In this document: piece by piece, positions 34,201-44,900 of the stretch | Layout of the letters: each line of letters begins with the position of its first letter | Position numbering within the stretch: the first letter of the stretch is position 1 | Assembly: GCF_027579695.1 (NCBI RefSeq) | Contig: NC_083590.1 | Location: forward strand, 21,223,610-21,287,609 | DNA from: Neoarius graeffei | Lineage: Eukaryota > Chordata > Actinopteri > Siluriformes > Ariidae | Direction: 5' to 3' | Length of the DNA: 64,000 bases | The notes under the pieces: model-generated | Database searches by the model: none | What the model was told of the DNA's origin: nothing | What the model saw: only the letters and a program-made list of their open reading frames with translations | Made by a program: the position numbers and the translations under genes

Positions 34201-35061
34201 GAAAAACTACAGGATGTATATGAGGATCATACTTTAATGTCATTCAATGAGTTAAAGGCAAAGTTTGATATTCCACAAAAACACTTCTTCAAATACCTAC
34301 AACTTAGAAGCTTTATCCTAGCACATCTAAACAATTCTGTACAGCAACCTCCGTTCTCAATCTTAGAAACACACGTGGCAAAAAACTGTTGGGGTAAAAA
34401 ACTGGTCTCTCGGTTTTATAACATGTTGATTGAAAATTATAAGGAAAACTCTGATTGTAAGAGACAGGCGTGGATACGAGACTTACAAGACGATATTACA
34501 ATCTCAGAATGGAGTAAAATATGTTTGAAAACACACACTCAAACTATCAATACTCGATTGAGAATGGTACAATTTAATTGGATAATGCGAACATATATCT
34601 CTCCTGTACAGTTAAATAAATTTGATCCTAATATACCCGATCTATGTTATAAGTGTAACATCCACCAAGGTACATTGTACCACTGCTTATGGCAATGCGA
34701 AAAGATCCAAAAATTTTGGAGTTCAGTGTTGAAATACATCTCTCAGATCACAAGTTGTCCTGTACCGTTGTGCCCTAAATTGTGTATTTTAAGCATTTAT
34801 CCAGATGACTGTTCTTTATCTTGTAAAGAAAGAAAACTGGTTGACCTTTGTTTACTGCAGGCCAGACGCTGTATTGCACTATGTTGGAAGAATGTTAGTT
34901 GCCCCTCTTTTAACCACTGGTTAAATAACTTAACATCGGGTTTGGCCCTAGAGAAACTGACCTATATTGTTAGAGGGAGGGCTTCTGAATTCTACATCAT
35001 TTGGAGGATTTTTCTGGAACTGTTGAGGGTTGGGGGTATGGGGGGGACAGCGGAGGAATGA
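31267..35061 (+). CDS. L1 ORF2p: AP endonuclease and reverse transcriptase (1,264 aa)
   Basis: Nicks target DNA and copies the element RNA at the nick. N-terminal apurinic-like endonuclease (~1-235): SWNVRG at 11, QETH at ~41, GDLNC at ~141, YFLIS and SDHAP near 210-232. Reverse transcriptase (~430-760): KASGPDGLP, SYRPISLLN, LSLDAEKAFDRVEW (Asp at ~598), RGTRQGSPISPLLF, YADD at 698-701, FKYLGIRI. C-terminal Cys/His segment CYKCNIHQGTLYHCLWQC (~1122-1139). The length and domain order are those of complete fish L1 elements. All catalytic residues I can check are present. Confidence 0.92.
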   Translation: MTSNNNFKFTSWNVRGMVKLTKLKQVITRLKHLKSSIVFIQETHLLREDLVKVHRRWPGKVLVSCFPSHSRGVMVLIHNSVPFQVNNTIYDKAGRFLVVQGTLLGENINLVNVYGPNDDNPSFFENLFLSLATLTGKIILAGDLNCVLDPKLDRSSGIDTSHSHTRKKILQYMKDLNLCDPWRTHNPNKREFSCYSAVFKTHSRIDYFLISSSLLTSITNCVYDSIVLSDHAPTSLFYNVGQTNRHSANWRLHPKWLQDADFMKFVGEHIDVYFSINTDQTTAAIRWEAFKAYIRGQMISFTSSKFNKFKQTMNELDSKIKELEREVIIDDSTHKKLELRTLKAKYEELSMLKAEDGLTRLKQSFYDQGEKPGKLLAWQIKKLESDRAINTIRNEQGELSTNPTEINNTFVSYYKTLYNSDSPTNQLNHYSLLDGLVIPCISDDTKNELDRELNLDDISNAITNMRGGKASGPDGLPIDIYKIFKIKLIAPLLDVYLESFETGCLPASLRSALITLLLKPGKASTECGSYRPISLLNSDAKIIAKALAMRLERVLPAIIHGDQNGFVQNRQGFHNVRRVLNIIHECEESSDTAILSLDAEKAFDRVEWPYLFEVLKRFGFGDYFCRWVKILLVDSFAMVSTNNLTSQPFKLSRGTRQGSPISPLLFVLAMEPLAIAIRSQVTIHGIKIGETVHNTALYADDTIVFLSHLVESIPSLLELLGQFGAISGFKVNKEKSSIMLLTAKERKKPTVSHPFVNACDGFKYLGIRITPKICNLSAANYEPMLAELAEEITRWTTLPLSLLGRINIIKMTILPKFLYIFQSVPLSPPPSFFPRARKLLSNFIWNNRKPRLRLSLLYLPYDRGGLQLPNLEWYYWAAQLRATMFWFSEGVLLPWLNLEKLATKGLSLNSYLYSASFKTLKKSTTNPFVKNTIVVWHVVQKMLGDSLGLSCFSPIWGNDLFAPAKNDMGFKTWMNKGIEKLQDVYEDHTLMSFNELKAKFDIPQKHFFKYLQLRSFILAHLNNSVQQPPFSILETHVAKNCWGKKLVSRFYNMLIENYKENSDCKRQAWIRDLQDDITISEWSKICLKTHTQTINTRLRMVQFNWIMRTYISPVQLNKFDPNIPDLCYKCNIHQGTLYHCLWQCEKIQKFWSSVLKYISQITSCPVPLCPKLCILSIYPDDCSLSCKERKLVDLCLLQARRCIALCWKNVSCPSFNHWLNNLTSGLALEKLTYIVRGRASEFYIIWRIFLELLRVGGMGGTAEE

Positions 35062-35345
35062 GATAATGATAGGCATTTGATTTGTTGTTGGGAGTGTACG
35101 ATGTAACCTATATTTAATATTTGTGGTATCTATTATTATTATTAGTTTTGTTTGTTTATTTATGTTTATGTATTATATATGTATGTGTATACATATTGTA
35201 TTATTTAATTCTTATTTAATTTATGTATTATTTTTATTATTTGTACTGCCATACGTTTATGATGTTCGTTGTGTTTGATGTTGTTATAATTAACAGAAAA
35301 ACCAATAAATATATGTTTAAAAAAAAAAAAAAAAGTCACTGACTG

Positions 35346-36480
35346 AGTAAAAAGGACATTAGAAAAAATCAAGAGGCCTAGGGTAACTCTGAAAGACAGA
35401 TCCACAATTCAGGTAAGAAAAGCTGTTCACATGAGCACAACCACAGCCTGGACTTTCCACAATGCTGGGCTTTGAGGCAAGAACTGGGGGGGAAAAAAAC
35501 ATGTTGGAGATTCAGCAAACATGTAGAAAAAGGTTCTCTGGTCTTATAACTTTTTAGTCTTGAAACAAACACTAACCCACCACTGCTTATCAATCTGAGA
35601 ACACCTTACCCCCAGTGAAGCACGGTAGTGGTAGCATTATGTCATGGAGATGATGAAAAGTCCCACCACGGCCTGGGAAGGCAGTCGAGGTTGGGGACAA
35701 GATGGATGAAGGAAAATACAGTGCAATATGAGGAGAAAACCTTTTCCAGTCCGCAAGAGACTTGACACTTGGGGTGGAGTTTCACCTTCTGAAAGGACAA
35801 CAACCCTAAGCATACTGACAGAACTATGCTGGAGCATTTCAAATGGCGGTAATGTTGGCTCTACCAAGTACAGGAAGTGAATACTTACAGTATGCAACAA
35901 AGAATTCAGATTTTTTGTTGTTGTTGTTGAATTAATCTCTGTGTCACAATAAATATCCTGCACCTGTGTTCAAATGCAATTCAACTTAATTTACAATTAA
36001 ATTACAAAATTAAATGTATCTCATGGTTTATCGAACAGGTCTTACAAAAGAATGAAAGAGAGTTGACTCTTCATACTAAAGCTGAAAGTATGTGGTCTTC
36101 ATTCCGCCACAGTTGGGTTCAGGACCCATATACAGCTGCATTTTGCTCAACCTGTCATCTTTTCCCTCTTTTTCATCTCTTCCAGCTAAAATGTTTTTTG
36201 GAAAAGTGACATGATAAAGACTCAGATTCACCATAAATTCCACAGAAACGCATCCCTATAGGTGCATTCCCCTCCAGCAAATTGAACTCTGAATCTCTGG
36301 AAGTTCAGCAGTTCAGCATAATGAAGGTGAAAACACACATGAAACGCGGCTTCAACAATTTTATTTCCTGGAGCTGTTACGCTGAAGAGCCCAAAGGGTT
36401 TAGAGTTTCATTTAACTCATAAACTTCATAACTCTGCTCATTTGTTAAACATGTCAGAAAAGGAGAGTAGCTCCCATGTG
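35346..36480 (+). other. Decayed Tc1/mariner-like relic and unassigned DNA
   Basis: 35360-35925 shows scattered transposase-like phrases in broken frames on the + strand (for example KKAVHMSTTTAWTFHNAGL-like and SPSERTTTLSILTELCW), suggesting a very old Tc1-type copy. No ends could be defined. Low confidence. Confidence 0.3.
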
Positions 36481-36485
36481 GCATG

Positions 36486-37513
36486 AATCAAACTTCCTTC
36501 AAATGGCTGAGAGGTATTTTAAATGTGGTTTTGCATTGTCTTGTTGAAATCTGCCTGGAAAAGATGTCATCTTGAAGACAGCGTATGTTGCTCCAAAATC
36601 TCAACGTTCTTTTCTGCACTGATGCTGCCATCACAGAAGCGTAAGTCACCTTTGCCAAGGGCACTGGCACACCCTGGCTTTTGGGCTTGTTCCTGGTAAC
36701 AGTCTGGATGGCCCTTTTCGTCTTTGGTCCGAAGCACATGGTGTCCATTTCTTCCAAAAAAAAGACCTGGAATACTGACCACAATACACATTTCCACGGT
36801 GTGATGGTCCATTCCAGATGCCACCGAGCCTAGAGAAGTTGACAGCACTTATGGACAGACTTCCTTTCTGTACATTAAAGTTTTAACTGGCATTTGTGGA
36901 TGTAACTCCATATTGTAGTGTTTGACAAAGGTTTGCCAAAGTAATCCCAAGCCCATGTGGTTATATCAGCTATAGATGAATGACGGTTCTTGATGCAGTG
37001 CCTTCTGATGGATCGGAGATCACAGGTGTTCAGCTTAGGCTTGAGCCCTTTACCCTTTATGCACCTAAATTCCTCCAGATTGCTTGAATTGTTTAATGAT
37101 ATTATGCACCGTAGAGGGTGAAATATCCAAATTCCTTTGTATCTTTCTTTGAGGAACATTGCTTTTAAACATTTCAATAATTTTCTCACGTGTTTGTTGA
37201 CAAACTGGAGATCCTCGGCCCATCTCTACTCCTCAAAGACTCGGCCTTTCCTGGATACTGATTTTGCACCAAATCATGATTACAGTCACCTGTTGACATC
37301 ACCTGTTTCAAATCACATCATTAGTTAATTGTTTTGCCTCATTACTAGCCCTAAATTTCCTCTGTCCCAACTTTTTTTGGAATGTGTTGCAGGCCTGAAA
37401 CAGAGGAATGGATGTATATTAACAAATGAAATGAAGTTGACCAACAAAACATGAAATATCTTGGGTTCATACTGTCTGCAATGAAATACAAGTCAAAGTC
37501 AATTTGGGTTGTA
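36486..37513 (-). pseudogene. Old Tc1-type transposon copy, heavily decayed
   Basis: Minus frames at 37189-36875 (CDLRSIRRHCIKNRHSSIAD) and 36848-36488 (VSIPGLFFGRNGHHVL, IFSRQISTRQCKTTF) match the middle of Tc1 transposases in mixed frames. The 5' arm retains CAACTTTTTTTGGAATGTG at about 37368-37386, and GGTTGTA at ~37507 fits the outer end. Confidence 0.7.
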
Positions 37514-37545
37514 TGTAATATTTTTATTATGTCCTTCCTCTTCCT

Positions 37546-37926
37546 CATCATCTCTCTCATTATCTCTAGCTGCTTTATCCTGTTCTACAGGGTCGCAGGC
37601 AAGCTGGAGCCTATCCCAGCTGACTATGGGCGAAAGGCGGGGTACACCCTGGACAAGTCGCCAGGTCATCACAGGGCTGACACATAGACACAGACAACCA
37701 TTCACACTCACATTCACACCTACGCTCAATTTAGAGTCACCAGTTAACCTAACCTGCATGTCTTTGGACTGTGGGGGAAACCGGAGCACCCGGAGGAAAC
37801 CCACGCGGACACGGGGAGAACATGCAAACTCCACACAGAAAGGCCCTCGCCGGCCCCGGGGCTCGAACCCGGACCTTCTTGCTGTGAGGCGACAGCGCTA
37901 ACCACTACACCACCGTGCCGCCCCAC
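37546..37926 (-). mobile_element. SINE family A, copy 4
   Basis: Minus orientation with 13-bp duplication CCTTCCTCTTCCT (37533-37545, 37927-37939). Complete from the head (GGCGGCACGG) to the GAGATGATGAGG-like tail. Confidence 0.9.
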
Positions 37927-37939
37927 CCTTCCTCTTCCT

Positions 37940-38784
37940 TTAAAAAAAAAATCCTCATTGTTTTCCTTTATAGATTCATCGACTGTCTTTCTCACCTGTG
38001 AACACATTTTTATAAATCACAAATCAGTATTAAACTCACCTTGAAATAATATTTCCTTTCATTTAATCAATTTCTTACCTTTTTACTCTTTTATTAAAAA
38101 GTACTTTCAGCTGCATTTAATGTATGAAAAGTGTTACAGGATATAATATTTAAATAATATTTCTTCTAATTCTTCTTATTATTAGCCTTCTTCTTATTTT
38201 TTCTATTACTATTACACCAGTAGCATGCATGCACTAAACAAAGCAGTTAGCATGTACACTCACACATTTATTCACTGATAATCATAAATTATCAACAGTA
38301 CGTAATTAAATTGTAATTTATGCTGACAAATGTAATAAAGATCCCAGGAGAGTTGGTACCTCCACCATGTCTGGACCTGCAACATGGCAGCTGTCTGGCT
38401 TCAGGCCACTTCTTATCTCTCCTGTCAGAAACACAGTACTGTCCGCCACCAGAAGAACGACAGGAACCCGACCCGTGCCATGCCGTTAACACATACACTG
38501 TGTTATTTACTTTGTACTACAGATGCCACAATTGTTATTAGGCAATTTTTGTTGTTAGATCAGGAGAGAGACACTGCTCTTATTAGGAATCATATCTTCA
38601 ACCACAATCATGTCTTCAATCATAATCTTCATCACCACCAGGTGAGTTGTCAAACAGCGTGATGGATTTATTTCTTTTTTCCTTGCAGATGTTCTTGATG
38701 GAATTAGTAGACATTCCATTGGACTATTTAGACAACCACTGTCTAAAATAATAATAATAATAATAATAGAACATACAATATTTA
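37940..38784. other. Intergenic, unassigned
   Basis: The + frame 38384-38662 (ends QERDTALIRNHIF plus an Asn/His-rich stretch) is followed by GTGAGT-like sequence and might be a repeat-derived exon, but I recognise no domain. (ATA)n at ~38748-38768. Confidence 0.3.
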
Positions 38785-39634
38785 AATAATATTGGCTGGC
38801 TTTGAGTGGTATCCTCATCTCATCTCATTATCTGTAGCCGCTTTATCCTTCTACAGGGTCGCAGGCAAGCTGGAGCCTATCCCAGCTGACTACGGGCGAA
38901 AGGCGGGGTACACCCTGGACAAGTCGCCAGGTCATCACAGGGCTGACACATAGACACAGACAACCATTCACACTCACACCTACGGTCAATTTAGAGTCAC
39001 CAGTTAACCTAACCTGCATGTCTTTGGACTGTGGGGGAAACCGGAGCACCCGGAGGAAACCCACGCGGACACGGGGAGAACATGCAAACTCCACACAGAA
39101 AGGCCCTCGCCGGCCCCGGGGCTCGAACCCAGGACCTTCTTGCTGTGAGGCGACAGCGCTAACCACTACACCACCGTGCCGCCAGCTTTGAGTGGTATAT
39201 CAGATATATTCCATTCAGCTAGCTGAATGGAATATATCTGATATACCACTCAAAGCCAGCCAATATTATTATTATTATTATTATTATTATAGATACACAT
39301 TCCTTTTGGGTGTTCAACACGTCTTTCTCTTTCAAAATTCTCTCAAAATCTTCCATATTTAACAAAGCAAACCTGGCGGCCATGTTTGTTTACACATTGT
39401 CACAGTCACTCGCTAGCATGGAAGTTTTACATCTCCGACGTGCGACGTCATGTTGTCTTGACAACCATGCAGTATCGTAAACCATATTCAACGCTCATTC
39501 TCCATTGGGCAGAGTGACGTAATACACGCAGGATAAGCGATACGCTAACAATATTGCATGCTATCAAACCAAATGAATGAAACCTGCTAGAAGGGAATAG
39601 AGCACGTTTTTATTCCATTGAAAAAGTGTCCTGG
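38785..39634 (+). repeat. Dispersed repeat family P, copy 2, with palindromic end split by a SINE
   Basis: With the SINE removed, AATATTGGCTGGCTTTGAGTGG..ATTCCATTCAGCT pairs with AGCTGAATGGAAT..CCACTCAAAGCCAGCCAATATT across a centre at 39220/39221, a ~45-bp-arm hairpin. 39290-39634 aligns inverted with 19965-20300. An (ATT)n run lies at 39266-39291. Confidence 0.8.
38813..39184 (-). mobile_element. SINE family A, copy 5
   Basis: Minus orientation; 14-bp duplication GCTTTGAGTGGTAT (38799-38812, 39185-39198). Inserted in one arm of the family P palindrome. Confidence 0.9.
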
Positions 39635-40317
39635 ATGTTTAATAATTTATGATATTAAATTAGTATCATATTCCCACATTGTGTCTTTTGCATGTCTTGT
39701 ATTTCAGCTTGTATCACGACACTGTTGAATTCTAGCTGGTCAGAAGGTGTTGATTCATTTTCCATAACAGCAGCTCTGACAGTAGTGCAGCTGCAAGGCA
39801 GGTCATAGGTTTATATTAAAGCGCTCATTCTAATACATTTTCAGGACTCCACAATGTAATCCTAATAATAAGCAAACAAAGGGTATATCATTTCAAGGTG
39901 ATGATGGATCCATAAGCCCGCCATGTTTCATTCCTTCCCTATTCAAACAATTCATTGTTTATTGCATGCTTATATAAATCCACAGTGCTATAATGCTGTG
40001 TAACCCATATAGATCATAAATACACTCATCATATCTACAAAACATCTCATCCGGACAGTTAAAACATATTTTTTTTGACCAAACTTGCTGCTAAAATGTT
40101 AATATTGCTTGAAAAGTTTCCAGCTGTGCAGTATTGAATGTGATATGACCTACACCAGTAGAGGACAGCCAACACTGTATACTCACAGAGAAGTGAACAC
40201 GACACACACACTGTGAGTAACGCACTGTCTCTGTGTGCACATACTGACACTACTGGATCTTAATATCGCAAGGAAATCATCCTGGATATTTAAAGTAAGT
40301 GCTGGGTGTTTTATATA
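39635..40317. other. Intergenic, nothing recognised
   Basis: AT-rich, no gene or named repeat seen; could include distal regulatory DNA of col28a1, but no motif supports this. Confidence 0.3.
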
Positions 40318-40319
40318 TA

Positions 40320-41124
40320 CAGGACCAGTCAAAAGTTTGGACACACCTTCTATCTAATTCAGTGGGGTTTTTTTTCCTTTATGTTTATTAATTAAAAGAC
40401 ACTTCTTCATGTCTTAAAGTAATGATGGATCTCGTGTCGCTTTAGTTAGTTGAGCGGTTCTTGACATAATATGGATTACTATAGTTGTGGTGTCGAATAG
40501 GGCAATTTACTGTATTTTTACCTCCGCCAAGGAGGTTATGTTTTCGGTAGCATTTGTTTGTTTGCTTGTTTGTTTGTTTGTCTGTTAGCAACATTACGGA
40601 AAAAGTAATGAACGGATTGCTCTGAAATTTTTTCCAGAGGTGTGACTGGGCACAAGTAACAATCCATTAAATTTTGGCGGTGATCCGGATCACCTTCTGG
40701 ATCCTGGAATTTTTTAAAGGACTCTTGGCAGAGGTCTGCGCTCTCCGAGTGCTTTTCTAGTCATTATTTATTATTTACTGTTTGATCTTAAACCCATTAA
40801 GAAGGCAAAAAAACTCGTCCACTAATTACCTTTTGACGAGGCACCTGTTAATTGAAAAGCATTCCAGGTGACGACCTCATGAAGCTGGTTAAGATAATGC
40901 TAAAGTGACATCAAGGTAAACTGTGGCTACTTTGAAGAATCTAAAATATAAAACATACTTTGTTTTTTAACACTATTTTTTTTACCACATAATACCATAC
41001 ATGTTCCAGATATTATTTCATAGTTTTGATGTCTTCAGTATCGTTCTACAATGTAGAAAATACAAAATACAGAAAAACCTATGAATGAGTAGAGTAGGGG
41101 GGTACAAACTTTTGACTGGTGCTA
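40320..41124. mobile_element. TA-flanked MITE with ACCAGTCAAAAGTTT ends
   Basis: Left end CAGGACCAGTCAAAAGTTTG (40320) and inverted right end near 41124 (AGCACCAGTCAAAAGTTTG). TA at 40318-40319 and 41125-41126. The right TA is shared with the next MITE. It is interrupted by the element at 40519-40761. Confidence 0.8.
40519..40761 (+). mobile_element. Short widespread fish repeat with CCTCCGCCAAGGAGG start
   Basis: Begins ACCTCCGCCAAGGAGGTTAT, contains a TTTG microsatellite, and ends GCTCTCCGAGTGCTTTTCTA. Such elements are common in fish genomes; class not certain. No target duplication could be confirmed. Confidence 0.55.
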
Positions 41125-41126
41125 TA

Positions 41127-41654
41127 CACTACCGTTCAAAAGTTTGGGGTCACCCAGACAATTTTGTGTTTCCCATGAAAAGTCACACTTTTATTTACCA
41201 CCATAAGTTGTAAAATGAATAGAAAATACAGTCAAGACATTTTTCTGGCCATTTTGAGCATTTAATCGACCCCACAAATGTGATGCTCCAGAAACTCAAT
41301 CTGCTCAAAGGAAGGTCAGTTTTATAGCTTCTCTAAAGAGCTAAACTGTTTTCAGCTGTGCTAACATGATTGTACAAGGGTTTTCTAATCATCCATTAGC
41401 CTTCTGAGGCAATGAGCAAACACATTGTACCATTAGAACACTGGAGTGAGAGTTGCTGGAAATGGGCCTCTATACACCTATGGAGATATTGCACCAAAAA
41501 CCAGACATTTGCAGCTAGAATAGTCATTTACCACATTAGCAATGTATAGAGTGGATTTCTGATTAGTTTAAAGTGATCTTCATTGAAAAGAACAGTGCTT
41601 TTCTTTCAAAAATAAGGACATTTCAAAGTGACCCCAAACTTTTGAACGGTAGTG
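41127..41654 (+). mobile_element. MITE family M1, copy B (intact, 528 bp)
   Basis: TA-flanked; ends CACTACCGTTCAAAAG / CTTTTGAACGGTAGTG. It ends 185 bp upstream of the col28a1 start codon. Its uninterrupted CCTCTATACACC is the empty site for the Tc1 insertion in copy C. Confidence 0.88.
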
Positions 41655-41770
41655 TATATAGATATAGGATTGCGAGGCTATAATTATCACTGTAACTTAA
41701 ATAACTTTGGAATGGAAAGTAAGGGCAAGCAAAAGTATATCTTGCTTGGGAGGAAAAGGCAGATACTGTA

Positions 41771-41800
41771 GATGAATGAATGAATGAATGAATGAATGAT
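41771..41800. repeat. (GAAT)n microsatellite just upstream of col28a1
   Basis: About seven units of GAAT ending ~40 nt before the ATG; likely in the 5' UTR or core promoter. Confidence 0.85.
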
Positions 41801-41839
41801 GTTTGCTCTGTAGGTTGCCGGTGTGTGTGAGCGGGCAGG

Positions 41840-41954
41840 ATGCAGTGTGGCGTGGTGCTGTGTGTCCTGCTGCTGATTTTGTCCAGTAGAGGTCTGAGCC
41901 GACGGAGGAGCAGACAGAAAGTAAACAATCTTGTGGTCCAAAATGAAGCAAAAG
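41840..41954 (+). CDS. col28a1: col28a1 exon 1: start codon and signal peptide
   Basis: ATG in GGGCAGGATGC starts [18 protein letters not shown], a short n-region and Leu/Val-rich core typical of a secretory signal, then a basic stretch (LSRRRSRQK). Donor AAAG|GTCAGA. 115 nt, so phase 1, which fits the next exon (G+CC = Ala). The transcription start is not determined. Confidence 0.8.
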
Positions 41955-44900
41955 GTCAGAGATTTTTATGAATATTAATGTATATATACAGTACATCAAG
42001 CTATTTAAATTATATTAAACAGCATCGTGTCAATCTTTCAATGCTGACACTTTAAAAACACTTTCATAGCATGAAAGTAGCCTTTATAACAATAAATTAT
42101 GATTTGCAGTATAAATTAAAAGCTATATTATTAAAGGTGCTGACTGCAAAGTTGAATTCTGGGCAGAAATCTATTTCAATTGCTGTTGGAGTTTCGAGAT
42201 GTTTTGTGGTGATTTGAGTTGAAATTGTGGAGTTGTGCTGCTGCACACACTGTGTATCCTCTGTGTAAACGTTTTGCTGAGATAAAATGAGTCCCGCATT
42301 TTACGATTCCGGAGATTGCTGAAGCAAGTGAGCAACAATATCATGTAACCATTGTGGGGCGTGTGTGACCTCCTTTTAACCAAAACAAGTCGGCGTGGGC
42401 AAACATGGCGGACTCCGCTCTCCCGCTAGCTAAAAGCCAGCAGAAAAGAAAAGGAAAATATGAAAGTGAATCAGCTCAGAAGCACGCCAGAAAAGCGATG
42501 GAAACCAAGAATCTTCGTGAAGGGGCAGATCGACCACTGGAATCGACTGAAGGATAAAATAGGCGTGAAATCTGGCGAAGAATCTGCAGCGCTTGTCTTG
42601 GATTGGTAAGTCTGAGTATGGAGTTCTACACCTAATGTTTTGATCTAACCGAGAAAGAAACGATAACACAAAAGCAATATATATATTCGTCTTTTGTTTC
42701 ACGGATCTGTTCGCGAATGTCAAGCACAAATTACATCCCTGCGACTCAAAGGTCGATGCAGAGTCACGATGTTTTCCGCGCATCGCCATCTTGGTGTGAC
42801 GCAGTTTCATAGCTATGCTAATTAGCTAAAGCTCCTTGCGTTCAGTTGTTTCTGTAGGACCATACTGTTTACCTCAAGAGGGAGGAAAACAGTCCTAAAA
42901 CGGAGAAAAGTGACCCTCAGGACATCAAAATGATCACATCTCATCCGCGTGATATTGTTCTAAGTTGCGGGACATAGGAAAATGCCATGCACAATCAAAA
43001 CGTTTGAAAATTTCAGATGACTTTGCAGTCAGTGCCTTTAAATGAACTAACCGATATGAATCGACTCAGGATTGAATGCGCTGTTGTTGAATTGACTTTG
43101 AATTGTTGTTGAACATTAGTGCCTACAGTGTTAATTAAATGAATCTTTCAGCAAGCTTTGTATCATGTGATATCACACAAAGAGCTTAATATTTGTAAAA
43201 TGGTCATTCTGGGTATATTAATAATATACAATACATATACGTCTGAAGATATGTGGACACCTGACCATCACAAACATATGTCCTTGTTGAACATCCCATT
43301 CCAGATTTATTCCCCTTTGCTGTTAAGCTCCGCTCTTCTCTTCTGAGAAGGCTTTCCACTAGGTTTTGGGGCGTGGCTGTGGGGATTTGTGTTCATTCAG
43401 ATACAAGAGTCTTAGTGAGATCAGGTACTGATGTTGGGATGTTGAGGAGGCTCCAGTTCCAGTTCATCCTAAAGGTGTTTAGAGTTCAATCAGGGCTCTG
43501 TGCAGGATGCTCAAGTTCTTCCACTCTGTTTTCATGGAACTTGCTTTGTGCACAGGTTCATTGTCATGCTGGAACAGGTTTGGGCTTCTTGGTTCTAGTG
43601 AAGGAAAACTGTAACACTATAGAATACAAAGACATCAAATACACCTGACCATCACAAACATATGTCCTTGTTGAGCATCCCATTCCAGATTTATTCCCCT
43701 TTGCTGTTAAGCTCCGCTCTTCTCTTCTGGGAAGGCTTTCCACTAGATTTTGGGGTGTGGCTGTGGGGATTTGTGTTCACTCAGATACAAGAGTCTTAGT
43801 GAGATCAGGTACTGATGTTGAGGAGGCTCCAGTTCCAGTTCATCCTAAAGGTGTTTAGAGTTCAATCAGGGCTCTGTGCAGGACACTCAAGTTCTTCCAC
43901 TCTGTGTTTTCATGGAACTTGCTTTGTGCACGGGTTCATTGTCATGCTGGAACAGGTTTGGGCTTCTTGGTTCCAGTGAAGGAAAACTGTAACACTATAG
44001 AAAACAAAGACATCAAATACAATTGTCTGGTAACAGTTTGAAGAAGAAGCACATAGGGGTGTGATGGTCAGGTCCGCTCACATACTTTTGGCCCAATTAG
44101 TGTTTATTCTAGTTACAAGATTTTAAAGGCTGTCCTTTTCTCATCCATTTTTGTTTTTACTTTAATGCTCAATCCTCACTCACTTCCAGCTTGTCCCACT
44201 TATGTGTGTGGCACCACTGCCATGTGGACGGGTTCATTGTCATGCTGGAACAGGTTTGGGCTTCTTGGTTCCAGTGAAGGAAAACTGTAACACTATAGAA
44301 AACAAAGACCACCACTGCCATGTGGACCCTATTGATCCATGAGTTGGAGAATAGTTTTAGATCGGATGCCCTTCTTGCCACAACCCTCCCATTTCCGGGC
44401 TTGGGAAACAACCATTCACACTTATGGACAATTTAGAATAGCCAGTTAACCGAACTGCATGTATTTGGGGGAAACTGGAGCACCCTAAGGAAACCCACAC
44501 AGACACAAAGAGAACATGCAAACTCCACACAGAAAGGCCCCTGCCAGCCACTGGGCTCAAACCAAGAACCTTCTTGCTGTGAGGTGATAGTGCTAACCAC
44601 TGCACCACCGTGCCACCCACTTAACGCTCAATCCTGTTTCTTCTAATTCACCGTTTCTCTTTCCACTCTAGCCCTGATGTGTCCGGTGGAGGTGGCCTTC
44701 CTGGTGGACAGCTCTGAGAATGCCAATGCTTTTCTGTTTGAGACGCAGCGCAGCTTCGTTCAGCGTTTCAGCACCAGGTTGTCTCTGCTGCATATTCCCG
44801 GCTGGCGCGTACGTCTGCGTCTGGCCATGTTGCAGTACAGTAGCACTGTCTCAGTGGAACACAACTTCCGTGACTGGCAGGATGTGGATGTCTTCCAAAG

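Larger units (their letters stand above)
30146..35330 (+). mobile_element. Full-length L1-clade LINE, both ORFs open, 15-bp target duplication
   Basis: AAAAGTCACTGACTG precedes it (30131-30145) and follows its poly(A) tail (35331-35345). Order: ~147-nt 5' UTR, ORF1 (30293-31186), 80-nt gap, ORF2 (31267-35061) in another frame, ~270-nt 3' UTR, A-run. Neither ORF has a stop or frameshift. The matching duplication shows insertion by target-primed reverse transcription, and the lack of decay suggests it is recent. Confidence 0.93.

Noticed and set aside
42430..42810. 126-codon minus ORF in intron 1
   Set aside because: The + strand of the same stretch carries the recognisable Lys/Arg-rich exon relic; the minus frame has no domain.
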